A stretch of 9,449 nt of DNA from Paucidesulfovibrio sp050251775 (GTDB taxonomy: Bacteria; Desulfobacterota; Desulfovibrionia; Desulfovibrionales; Desulfovibrionaceae), in NCBI GenBank assembly GCA_050251775.1, contig JBFWMD010000110.1, forward strand, positions 1 to 9,449, written 5' to 3'. Made by a program: the position numbers and the translations under genes. Below, in pieces: positions 1-6,101 of the stretch (the stretch's first letter is position 1; each line of letters opens with the position of its first letter). The notes beneath the pieces were generated by a model. That model was not told the DNA's origin. It searched no databases and saw nothing but the letters and a program-made list of their open reading frames with translations.

Positions 1-80
1 GTCACCAGAAACCGCGCCGGGATGATCGCGTCCGTGTCGATGTGGTCGCCGACCACGTGCGCCTTGCCCTGTACTTTCAT
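1..80 (-). CDS. leuD: 3-isopropylmalate dehydratase small subunit (LeuD), N-terminal fragment
   Basis: This is the first 26 codons of leuD; the gene continues past position 1 of the window. LeuD pairs with LeuC to isomerise 2-isopropylmalate to 3-isopropylmalate, the second step of leucine synthesis, in the cytosol. The visible N-terminus starts MKVQGKAHVVGDHIDTDAII. The GDxIDTDxIIPAR stretch is the hallmark of the start of the small, swivel-domain subunit. The ATG at 78-80 is preceded by a good ribosome binding site (AAAGGAG, about 9 bases upstream). It is the third gene of the leuA-leuC-leuD run, but it is set 270 bases away from leuC, unlike the tight leuA-leuC junction. The identification is firm; nothing can be said about the missing C-terminal part. 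Confidence 0.93.
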   Translation of the reverse strand, partial: MKVQGKAHVVGDHIDTDAIIPARFLV

Positions 81-111
81 AGGATATCGCTCCTTTGGGA
101 AGTAGAGGCTG

Positions 112-290
112 CCGGGGGGAGACCTTAATACAAAAGGTCCTCCCCCCGGACCCCCCTCCCAAAATCTTTCACCTGCGCCACGCCTGCGGCGTGTCGCGGA
201 TTATCGCTTCAACGCCTACGACCATTTCCCCATTGCCCGACAGGGCAATGGGAGAATGGGATTGCAAAGGGGCATTGCCCCTTTGCCCGC
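112..290. repeat. Composite hairpin repeat block between leuC and leuD
   Basis: Four inverted repeats lie in series. 112-126 pairs with 134-149 (CCGGGGGGA-GACCTT against its complement, one bulged C, 7-base loop). 175-184 pairs with 188-197 (CACGCC/GGCGTG core, 3-base loop, one mismatch). 229-238 pairs perfectly with 243-252 (CCCATTGCCC, loop GACA). 264-273 pairs perfectly with 277-286 (GCAAAGGGGC, loop ATT), and the motif CCGCCGGAGGC follows. None has a T-run on either strand, so they do not look like ordinary terminators. The style resembles dispersed intergenic repeats that I know from Desulfovibrio genomes. That resemblance is from memory and has not been searched. In the leuC-leuD transcript these would form a strongly folded spacer that could affect mRNA stability or expression of leuD. 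Confidence 0.7.
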
Positions 291-310
291 CGGAGGCATT
301 CTTCCTCTTC

Positions 311-334
311 GCCTTTTCGCCTTTTCGCCTTTTC
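311..334. repeat. Three tandem copies of an 8-base unit
   Basis: The unit GCCTTTTC (GAAAAGGC on the transcribed strand) occurs three times head to tail, flanked by near-copies (CTCTTC before, GCTCCG after). It lies 17 bases beyond the leuC stop codon in the direction of transcription. In the mRNA it would be a purine-rich GAAAAGGC tract. Short tandem repeats of this kind can change copy number by slippage; no function is evident from the sequence. Confidence 0.75.
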
Positions 335-350
335 GCTCCGCCTTCCGCTG

Positions 351-1607
351 CTAGACGTGCGCGGGGTGGGCGATTTCTCCGGCGATGGCCGAGGCTGCCG
401 CCACAGCCGGGCCGGACAAGTACACTTCGCTTTCCAGGCTGCCCATGCGGCCCTTGAAGTTGCGGTTGGTGGTGGCGATGGCGCGTTCCCCGCCCGCGAG
501 GATGCCCATGTGGCCGCCCAGACAGGGACCGCAGGTGGCCGGTCCCACGATGCAGCCCGCGTTCATGAAGATTTCCAGGAGTCCCTCGCGCAGGGCCTGG
601 GACCAGATTTTCGGGGTTGCGGGCAGCACGATGCAGCGCACGTGCCTGGCAACCTTCTTGCCATGCAGCACGGCGGCGGCCTCGCGCAGGTCCTCGATGC
701 GCCCGTTGGTGCAGGAGCCGATCACGGACTGGTCCACGCGCAGACCCGCGACCTCGTCCACGGAGCGGACGTTGTCCGGCAGGTGGGGGCAGGCGATCTG
801 CGGGGACATGTCGTTGACGTTGATCTCAACCACACGTTCGTAGACGGCGTTCTTGTCCGGGAAGAGCACCACGTCTCCCTTGCGCCCGGCTTCGGCGGCG
901 TACTCCAGGGTCTTGCCGTCCACGGCGAAGAGCCCGACCTTGCCGCCCGCCTCAATGGCCATGTTGGCCATGGTCATACGGCCTTCCACGGTGAGCGCCT
1001 CCACGGCAGTGCCGCTGAATTCGAGCGCCTTGTAGAGCGCTCCGGCCACACCGATTTCGCCGATGAGCCGGAGCATGTAATCCTTGGCGCCGACATAGGG
1101 TTCGGCCTTGCCCGTGATCTCGACCTTGATGCTCGGCGGGACCTTGAACCATGTTTCGCCCAGGGCCATGGCTCCTGCGATGTCTGTGGAGCCCATGCCT
1201 GTGGCGAACGCGCCCAGGCCGCCGTAGGTGCAGGTGTGGCTGTCCGCGCCGACCACCACGTCGCCGGGACCCACGAGGCCCAGCTCAGGCAGCAGTGCGT
1301 GTTCCACGCCGACATTGCCGCCCTCGTAGTAGTGGGTCACGCCCATTTTCATGGCGAAGTCGCGCACGACCTTGACCTGCTCGGCGGAATCAATGTCCTT
1401 GTTCGGGGTGAAATGGTCGCAGACCAGGGCCACGCGGTCTTTGTCAAAGACCTGTTCCGCCCCCATGGCGGTGAAGGACTTGATGGCCAGCGGCGCGGTG
1501 ATGTCGTTGGCCAGGACCATGTCCACCCGGCAACGGACAATCCGGCCCGCAACAGCCTCCTCGGCAGTATGCCGTTGCAAAATCTTTTCTGCTAACGTCT
1601 GGGGCAT
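351..1607 (-). CDS. leuC: 3-isopropylmalate dehydratase large subunit (LeuC)
   Basis: This is the catalytic, [4Fe-4S]-bearing subunit of isopropylmalate isomerase, which works with LeuD to convert 2- to 3-isopropylmalate in leucine synthesis. It belongs to the aconitase family. The 418-residue protein carries the three cluster cysteines, Cys299 (in GSCTNGRIEDL) and Cys359/Cys362 (in ATCGPCLGG). It also has the family motifs GADSHTCTYGG (120-130) and TTNRNFKGRMGS (379-390). The length fits the shorter form found in archaea and many Deltaproteobacteria rather than the approximately 466-residue enterobacterial form. The ATG at 1605-1607 directly follows the leuA stop codon (1608-1610) with no gap. 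Its ribosome binding site (AGAGGAG) lies inside the end of leuA, which predicts translational coupling. The stop is TAG. A close homologue, homoaconitase, is possible on sequence alone, but the leuA/leuD context makes LeuC very likely. Confidence 0.96.
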   Translation of the reverse strand: MPQTLAEKILQRHTAEEAVAGRIVRCRVDMVLANDITAPLAIKSFTAMGAEQVFDKDRVALVCDHFTPNKDIDSAEQVKVVRDFAMKMGVTHYYEGGNVGVEHALLPELGLVGPGDVVVGADSHTCTYGGLGAFATGMGSTDIAGAMALGETWFKVPPSIKVEITGKAEPYVGAKDYMLRLIGEIGVAGALYKALEFSGTAVEALTVEGRMTMANMAIEAGGKVGLFAVDGKTLEYAAEAGRKGDVVLFPDKNAVYERVVEINVNDMSPQIACPHLPDNVRSVDEVAGLRVDQSVIGSCTNGRIEDLREAAAVLHGKKVARHVRCIVLPATPKIWSQALREGLLEIFMNAGCIVGPATCGPCLGGHMGILAGGERAIATTNRNFKGRMGSLESEVYLSGPAVAAASAIAGEIAHPAHV

Positions 1608-3149
1608 CTATCGGTTCTCCTCTTTGATCTTCACCAGCCGGTTCAAGGCATTGACCAACGCCATGGCCGAGGCGCGGATGACATCGGAGTCGGCGGCACG
1701 ACCCACGGCCCGGATGCCGTCTTCTTCGATGCGAATACTGACCTGGCCCAGGGCATCCGTCCCCTCGGTCACGGCGTTGACGGAATAGCGCTCCAGTTTG
1801 GGATGCACGTTGACCACGCCGCAGATGCTGCGGAAGACCGCGTCCACGCAGCCCTTGCCAAAGACCACGTTGGTCTTCTCCTCCACAAACTCGCCGTCGC
1901 GCAGGAATTCCATGACCACTGCGGCCTGGGGGGGCACGCTGCCGGAACTGGAGGACACGCTCATGTCCTTGATACGGAAGAGGTCGCGCTTGCGGAAGAC
2001 CTTTTCCATGATCATGGCCTGCACATCTTCGTCGTAAATCTTTTCCTTCTTGTCCGCCAGATCCTTGACCGCCTGGAAAACCACGGCCAGTTGGGCGTCG
2101 TCCAGGTCGTAGCCCAATTCCTTGACCTTGGCCTTGATGGCATGGGAGCCGGAGTGCTTGCCGATGACCATTTCCGTTCCGGAACGGCCGACGGCTTCGG
2201 GCGTCATGATCTCGTAGGTCATGCGGTTCTTGAGCATGCCGTCCTGATGCACACCGGATTCATGGGCAAAGGCATTGGGGCCGACCACGGCCTTGTACGG
2301 CGGGATGGGCTGGCCGAGAATCTGGGCCAGGCGGCGGCAGGAGGGAAAGAGCTGGGTGGTGTCCACGCCGGTTTTCACCTCGTAGGCCTCTTTGCGGGTG
2401 TTCAAAGCCATGATGACTTCTTCCAGCGCCGCGTTGCCCGCGCGTTCGCCGATGCCCGAGATGGTGCATTCCACCTGCCGCGCTCCGGCGCGGATGGCGG
2501 CCAGGGTGTTGGCCACGGCCAGCCCCAGGTCATTGTGGCAATGCACGGAGAAGATGGCCTTGTGGCTGTTGGGCACGGTCTCGATGAGGTACTTGATCAG
2601 ATCGTGGAATTCGAAAGGCTGGATGTAGCCCACAGTATCCGGGATGTTCACGGTGGTGGCGCCACAATCGATGGCGCGCTCGCAGACCTTGGCCAGGAAG
2701 GCCCAGTCGGAACGAGAGGCGTCCTCGGCGGAGAATTCCACGTTGGAGGTCAGGGTGGCGGCGTGGCGAACCGCTGCCTCGGCCATTTCCAGGACCTGCT
2801 CCGGCGTGCGCTGGAGCTTGTATTTCATATGGATGTCGCTGGTGGCCAGAAAGGTGTGAATGCGCGGATTCCTGGCGTCCTTGATGGCTTCCCAGGCGCG
2901 GTCAATGTCTTTGGTCACGGCGCGGCACAGGCCGGCCACCTGGACCCCGTCCCCCACGGCGCGGGAAATCTCGCGCACGGCCTCGAAGTCGCCCTGGCTG
3001 GCAATGGGGAAGCCGGCCTCGATGATGTCCACGCCCAGGGTTTCCAACTGCCGGGCCATGCTGATCTTTTCCTGCAGGTTCATGGTCGCGCCAGGGGATT
3101 GTTCGCCGTCACGCAGGGTGGTGTCGAAAACGTATACGCGGTCAGTCAT
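1608..3149 (-). CDS. leuA: 2-isopropylmalate synthase (LeuA)
   Basis: This enzyme condenses acetyl-CoA with 2-oxoisovalerate to make 2-isopropylmalate, the committed step of leucine synthesis. The 513-residue protein starts MTDRVYVFDTTLRDGEQSPG. It shows the catalytic TIM barrel with Arg13/Asp14 (TLRDGEQ), the metal-binding HCHND motif at 203-207, SGIGERAGNA at 231-240 and AHESGVHQDG at 295-304. A C-terminal region (about 390-513) corresponds to the LeuA dimer domain that normally binds leucine for feedback inhibition. The ATG at 3147-3149 has a strong site (GGAGG, 5 bases upstream). A longer reading from a TTG at 3272 would add 41 residues with no family resemblance and no ribosome binding site, so I reject it. 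The gene is first in the leuA-leuC-leuD run and sits behind a leucine-rich leader peptide. Citramalate synthase is the main alternative, but the short spacing to leuC and the close match make LeuA far more likely. Confidence 0.96.
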   Translation of the reverse strand: MTDRVYVFDTTLRDGEQSPGATMNLQEKISMARQLETLGVDIIEAGFPIASQGDFEAVREISRAVGDGVQVAGLCRAVTKDIDRAWEAIKDARNPRIHTFLATSDIHMKYKLQRTPEQVLEMAEAAVRHAATLTSNVEFSAEDASRSDWAFLAKVCERAIDCGATTVNIPDTVGYIQPFEFHDLIKYLIETVPNSHKAIFSVHCHNDLGLAVANTLAAIRAGARQVECTISGIGERAGNAALEEVIMALNTRKEAYEVKTGVDTTQLFPSCRRLAQILGQPIPPYKAVVGPNAFAHESGVHQDGMLKNRMTYEIMTPEAVGRSGTEMVIGKHSGSHAIKAKVKELGYDLDDAQLAVVFQAVKDLADKKEKIYDEDVQAMIMEKVFRKRDLFRIKDMSVSSSSGSVPPQAAVVMEFLRDGEFVEEKTNVVFGKGCVDAVFRSICGVVNVHPKLERYSVNAVTEGTDALGQVSIRIEEDGIRAVGRAADSDVIRASAMALVNALNRLVKIKEENR

Positions 3150-3315
3150 GACTGCCTCCATCGGTTTTGAAAGGTAAACGTTCAGCGCCAAGCCCGCAAC
3201 AGGATACACCAGCGCTGGGGACAATACCGGCTCTCCGGGGGCTCGGGAGAGAAAAGCTATGGTTTGAAGCAACGCGCGATGCGCGCGTGATTACGCCCCC
3301 CTATAGGGATAGGGG
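3150..3315 (-). promoter_or_regulatory. Structured leader RNA of leuA, probable leucine attenuator
   Basis: Between the leader peptide and leuA the RNA can form competing helices. Helix A pairs CCCCTAT with ATAGGGG (3309-3315 with 3298-3304, loop CCCT). It covers the last leucine codons and the stop of the leader peptide. Helix B pairs GGGGGC (3295-3300) with GCCCCC (3237-3242). It shares bases with A, so the two exclude each other. Helix C pairs CTCTCC (3246-3251) with GGAGAG (3231-3236) and crosses B. A compact GC hairpin (3272-3288, ACGCGCG stem, 3-base loop) lies between them. A 10-base palindrome, CCAGCGCTGG, sits at 3209-3218. Switching between A, B and C with ribosome position is the expected logic of an attenuator. 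However, no helix is followed by a clear U-run, so the final step could be Rho-dependent or translational rather than intrinsic termination. This is inference from base pairing by eye. Confidence 0.5.
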
Positions 3316-3372
3316 ACGTAGGGAGAGGGAGAGAAGCTGAGCCGTGGCGGCTCGAAAGCGGATCGTGTTCAT
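3301..3372 (-). CDS. leuL: Leucine-rich leader peptide upstream of leuA
   Basis: This short open frame encodes 23 residues and starts ATG at 3370-3372. It begins MNTIRFRAATAQ and ends with an 11-residue tail, LLSLSLRPLSL, before TAG at 3301-3303. Six of the last eleven residues are leucine, and three of those codons are CTA, whereas neighbouring genes use mostly CTG. The position, just downstream of a promoter-like TTGACA element and about 150 bases before leuA, is where a leucine attenuation peptide would sit. A ribosome slowed at the leucine codons by scarce charged tRNA-Leu would keep helix A (3298-3315) from forming. There is no ribosome binding site. The predicted transcription start is only 2-3 bases before the ATG, so translation would be leaderless, as known for the trpL peptide of Sinorhizobium. 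The peptide itself probably has no function beyond being translated. The gene symbol is given by analogy. Confidence 0.65.
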   Translation of the reverse strand: MNTIRFRAATAQLLSLSLRPLSL

Positions 3373-3380
3373 TTGTCTGC

Positions 3381-3410
3381 AAGGTAGTCGCGGAGCCGGC
3401 GGGCTGTCAA
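3381..3410 (-). promoter_or_regulatory. Predicted sigma-70 type promoter for the leucine operon
   Basis: On the minus strand a perfect -35 hexamer TTGACA (3405-3410) is followed after 18 bases by TACCTT (3381-3386) as the best -10 candidate, which matches the consensus at three of six positions. The predicted start of transcription is near 3374, just before the leader-peptide ATG at 3372. The weak -10 is the main doubt. Its location between the pssA terminator and the leucine leader supports it. Confidence 0.5.
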
Positions 3411-3448
3411 CCCCAAAGATGGACAAAACAATGGGGCGGGTCCGGACG

Positions 3449-3483
3449 AAAACGGGCCGGACGGCAGTTCACCGCTCCGGCCC
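3449..3483 (-). terminator. Intrinsic terminator after pssA
   Basis: On the minus strand an 8-base stem TCCGGCCC/GGGCCGGA (3476-3483 with 3454-3461), partly extended by an inner CGG/CCG pairing, is followed by G and then TTTT (3449-3452). It begins 34 bases past the pssA stop codon and ends about 40 bases before the leucine promoter, so it separates the phospholipid unit from the leucine operon. The T-run is short, so termination may be incomplete. Confidence 0.6.
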
Positions 3484-3517
3484 AAAAGCAAACAATATGC
3501 ACAGACGGCAACGGACG

Positions 3518-4309
3518 TTACCGACCGTTTTCGTTTTCGCGCGGTTCGGGTTCCTCGTGCGGCGGCTGGGTGAGCTTGGCCCCCCGGCGGGAAAGAACGA
3601 AGAGCGTATAGCCGAGGCCCGAGGCGATGTAGGCCAGGAAGATCAGGAAACCGAGCACCCGGGGTTTGGTGGCCACGAGCACGAAAAGCAGAATGGCCAC
3701 GACCATGGTGCTGAAGGAGTGGGCACGGAAAAAGCCCAATTCCTTGAAGGAGGCGAAGCGCACCGTACTGACCATCAGGAAGGAGAGCAGGTAGACCAGC
3801 ACCAGCAGGGCAGGGGCCAGGGAGGACTCGGCCAGGGTCTGGGGCAGGAACGGCGTGAAGAGCACCAGAGTGGCCAGGGTGCAGGCGGCGGCCGGAATGG
3901 GCAGGCCCGTGAAGAACCGCTTGTCCGTGACCTTGACCTGAACGTTGAACCGGGCCAGACGCAATGCGCCGCAGGCCACGAGCAGGAACGAGGCCATCAG
4001 GCCCAGGCGACCGAACTGGGAAAGCTGCCACATGTAAACCAGAATCGCCGGAGAGACGCCAAAGGCCACGAGGTCGGCCAGGGAATCGTACTGGACGCCA
4101 AACTCGCTGGTGGTATTGGTCATGCGCGCCACCCTGCCGTCCAGGGCGTCGAACACCGCGCTGCCCAGAATCGCCAGCGCGCAGGACTCGAAGTCGCCGC
4201 GAATGGCCCAGACCATGCCCATGAAGCCCAGGAAAAGGCTGGCCGTGGTCAAGAGGTTGGGCAGGATGTAGACGGCCTTGCTGCGCGGCAGTCGTTTGCG
4301 AACAGCCAT
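3518..4309 (-). CDS. pssA: CDP-diacylglycerol--serine O-phosphatidyltransferase
   Basis: This is an integral membrane enzyme that joins CDP-diacylglycerol and L-serine to give phosphatidylserine and CMP, the first step to phosphatidylethanolamine. The 263-residue protein contains the full CDP-alcohol phosphatidyltransferase signature: Asp54, Asp57-Gly58, Ala61-Arg62, Gly71, Asp75 and Asp79 (D-x2-DG-x2-AR-x8-G-x3-D-x3-D). The aspartates bind the catalytic metals. Several hydrophobic segments surround it, and the C-terminus is a charged, Pro/Glu-rich tail (PPHEEPEPRENENGR). The ATG at 4307-4309 is preceded by TAGGAG, which overlaps the psd stop codon 12 bases upstream, so psd and pssA are co-transcribed. 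Serine rather than glycerol or inositol as the acceptor is inferred from the adjacent psd and from the PssA-like SPAILVYMW stretch after the motif. The gene ends in TAA and is followed by a hairpin terminator. Confidence 0.93.
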   Translation of the reverse strand: MAVRKRLPRSKAVYILPNLLTTASLFLGFMGMVWAIRGDFESCALAILGSAVFDALDGRVARMTNTTSEFGVQYDSLADLVAFGVSPAILVYMWQLSQFGRLGLMASFLLVACGALRLARFNVQVKVTDKRFFTGLPIPAAACTLATLVLFTPFLPQTLAESSLAPALLVLVYLLSFLMVSTVRFASFKELGFFRAHSFSTMVVAILLFVLVATKPRVLGFLIFLAYIASGLGYTLFVLSRRGAKLTQPPHEEPEPRENENGR

Positions 4310-4321
4310 ATTTCAGAACTC

Positions 4322-4969
4322 CTAGGACGCCTTGCGCTTGGCAAGGCTGGTTTCTCCGGCAAACACGCGGTCCCCCACAGAGACTTCCAGTTCGAAGCCA
4401 TCCGGCAGGTAGAGATCGACCCGGGAGCCGAAGCGGATCATGCCGAACCGGTCGCCGCGTTTGAGCTTGTCGCCCTTTTCGGACCAGCAGACAATGCGCC
4501 GGGCAATGAGGCCCGCGATCTGGACCACGGTAAAGCGCTGGTTGCCCTTGCCCACGATTTCCAGAATGTTGCGCTCGTTGTCCGTGCTGGCCTTGTCCAG
4601 GGAGGCGTTGAAGAATTTGCCGGGAATGTAGCGGATGGTCTCGATTTTCCCGGAAACCGGCATGCGGTTCACATGCACGTCAAAGACGTTCATGAACACG
4701 CAGACGGCCTGCTTCTCCTCACCGGAGAGCGGATCCTTTTCGCGGGCGATCTTGACCACGCGGCCATCGGCGGGAGAGATCACGGCCTCGGCGTCCTCCG
4801 GCGGCACACGTTCCGGGTCGCGGAAGAAATGCCCCACAAAGGCGGTCAGGGCCAGACTCAGCAGGGTGAAGAACCACCAGCCGAGCACAGCGAAAATCAC
4901 GGTGGCGAAGGCCGCCAGGATCAAAAAGGGATAGCCTTCAGGACAAACGCCGACGGACCTCTGCTGCAT
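4322..4969 (-). CDS. psd: Phosphatidylserine decarboxylase proenzyme
   Basis: This enzyme decarboxylates phosphatidylserine to phosphatidylethanolamine at the membrane, using a pyruvoyl group made by self-cleavage. The 215-residue protein is the short form of the family (the E. coli enzyme is about 320). The cleavage site is Gly181-Ser182 in RFGSRVDLYLP, giving a beta chain of about 181 residues and an alpha chain of about 34 whose Ser182 becomes the pyruvoyl group. The SPADGRV motif (65-71) and FDVHVNRMP (96-104, with His99) supply the Asp and His expected of the self-cleavage triad. One or two hydrophobic segments at about 14-47 anchor it to the membrane. The ATG at 4967-4969 has an excellent site (GGAGGTGA, 3 bases before it). 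It is the first gene of the psd-pssA unit and is divergent from the gene at 5098. Confidence 0.94.
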   Translation of the reverse strand: MQQRSVGVCPEGYPFLILAAFATVIFAVLGWWFFTLLSLALTAFVGHFFRDPERVPPEDAEAVISPADGRVVKIAREKDPLSGEEKQAVCVFMNVFDVHVNRMPVSGKIETIRYIPGKFFNASLDKASTDNERNILEIVGKGNQRFTVVQIAGLIARRIVCWSEKGDKLKRGDRFGMIRFGSRVDLYLPDGFELEVSVGDRVFAGETSLAKRKAS

Positions 4970-5028
4970 CGTTCACCTCCGCTTCCGGGCACAACGGTAT
5001 CATTGACGTAAAAAAACAAGCTACCCGG

Positions 5029-5042
5029 CCTGGGTTCCCAGG
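5029..5042. promoter_or_regulatory. Dyad in the divergent psd / YdjM-like intergenic region
   Basis: CCTGGG-TT-CCCAGG is a perfect 6+6 inverted repeat, 60 bases upstream of psd and about 55 upstream of the plus-strand gene. It could be an operator for either gene. A run of seven A's lies nearby (around 5010-5017), giving a small AT-rich patch, but I could not find a convincing -35/-10 pair for either gene. There is no further evidence of function. Confidence 0.25.
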
Positions 5043-5097
5043 TCAACCTCGCTCACACCCCTTGTGCGCTTCGGCCCCATCCAGTATGAATCCGCGC

Positions 5098-6099
5098 ATG
5101 GATCCCGTCACCCATCTTTCCGCTGGCGCTGTCATTTTCCAGGCCGTGCGCCACCGGCTGCCCCAGGCCCGGCTGCTGCTCCCGCTCTGCCTGCTGCTCT
5201 CGGTCCTGCCGGACGCCGACGTGCTCTTCTTTCCCTCGGACCCGGCCTTCTACCTGCTGCACCACCGGGGTTTCACCCATTCGGTCTTCTTCGTGGCACT
5301 GGCCTCGCCGCTCTTCGCCCTGTGCTATGCGCGCCCGGCGGGCAGGCCCGGCTTCGGCATCCTGGCCGGACTCTGCGCCGCCCTGCTGACCACGCACATC
5401 TACCAGGATCTGGCCACCAGCTACGGAACCCAGATCTTCGCACCCCTGTCCCATGCACGGCTGTCCTTCGACGCCGTGTTCATCATCGACCCCGTTTACA
5501 CAGGCCTGACCATCGCCGCGGTGCTCATCGCCGCGTTCTGGAAACCCAGAAGACAGAGCATCGCCCTGATCACCCTGGTCTGGATATTCCTCTATCCCCA
5601 GGCCTGCGCCGGACTGCGCAACGTGGCGGAAAACCGCTATTCGGAATCCCTGGCCGCGCAAAACGCCCCCTACCAATGCCTGACCGTGACCACAGATATT
5701 CTTTCCCCGCTGTTCTGGAAGGCCATTCTCGTCAACGACGACCGCTACGCTCTGGAGAGCATCGACATGCTCGACTATGCCACGGATGCCCCTGACTTCG
5801 CCTATCTACGGCCCTCCCGCGAACTGCTCACGCTCCTGAAAGCGGCCGACCCCTTCCTGGAAACCTATTTCTGGTTCACGGCCTATCCCTATTATATGGA
5901 ACGTCTCACTGAGGACGGAGGCCGGGAACTGGTTTTCGGGGACCTGCGCTTTCAGTCGCCGGGGCCGCTGCTGCGCAAGCTCTTTGAGAACGGACGCTCG
6001 CCTTTTGCCCTGACGGTCCGGCTCAAGGCCTCGGGCCAAGTCTCGGATTTCGTCTTCCACCGGGGCGGCAAGACCTTTGCGCGCACCCTCATGGAATAG
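5098..6099 (+). CDS. YdjM/DUF457-type membrane-bound metal-dependent hydrolase-like protein
   Basis: The protein is a member of the YdjM-like (LexA-binding, inner-membrane hydrolase-like) family; its physiological substrate is unknown. With the start at ATG 5098 it has 333 residues. Family motifs are MDPVTHLSAG with His6, LPDADVL (Asp39, Asp41), HHRGFTHS (55-62), HIYQDLATSYGTQIFAPLS (100-118) and FIIDPVYTG (128-136). The conserved His and Asp residues are presumed metal ligands. Hydrophobic segments occur at about 25-37, 63-78, 86-99 and 133-148. Residues from about 185 on form a mostly soluble C-terminal part that I do not recognise, rich in aromatic residues (YFWFTAYPYYMERL). No start has a good ribosome binding site. 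ATG 5086 (4 more residues) and TTG 5062 are alternatives; I chose 5098 because family members commonly begin MDPxTH. The next gene begins 2 bases after the stop, so the two are probably one operon. Confidence 0.8.
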   Translation: MDPVTHLSAGAVIFQAVRHRLPQARLLLPLCLLLSVLPDADVLFFPSDPAFYLLHHRGFTHSVFFVALASPLFALCYARPAGRPGFGILAGLCAALLTTHIYQDLATSYGTQIFAPLSHARLSFDAVFIIDPVYTGLTIAAVLIAAFWKPRRQSIALITLVWIFLYPQACAGLRNVAENRYSESLAAQNAPYQCLTVTTDILSPLFWKAILVNDDRYALESIDMLDYATDAPDFAYLRPSRELLTLLKAADPFLETYFWFTAYPYYMERLTEDGGRELVFGDLRFQSPGPLLRKLFENGRSPFALTVRLKASGQVSDFVFHRGGKTFARTLME

Positions 6100-6101
6100 C
6101 C

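Noticed and set aside
95..457. 120-codon open frame over the leuC-leuD spacer and the leuC end
   Set aside because: Pro/Arg-rich translation of hairpin repeats running into leuC on the other strand; no start signal.
357..1595. 412-codon open frame antisense to leuC
   Set aside because: It mirrors leuC almost exactly, has His/Gly/Asp-rich composition typical of the antisense of GC-rich genes, and shows no family motif.
1803..3170. 455-codon open frame antisense to leuA
   Set aside because: Shadow frame of a well-supported leuA; low-complexity G/H/D-rich translation and no ribosome binding site.
3150..3272. 41-residue N-terminal extension of LeuA from a TTG codon
   Set aside because: No ribosome binding site and no similarity to LeuA N-termini; the ATG at 3149 has GGAGG and begins the conserved barrel directly.
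3150..3517. T-box riboswitch upstream of leuA
   Set aside because: I looked for the conserved AGGGTGGNACCGCG element on the minus strand and did not find it.
3344..5011. 555-codon open frame antisense to pssA and psd
   Set aside because: It crosses two certain genes plus a terminator and the leucine promoter, and its translation is Gly/Gln/Glu/His-rich noise.
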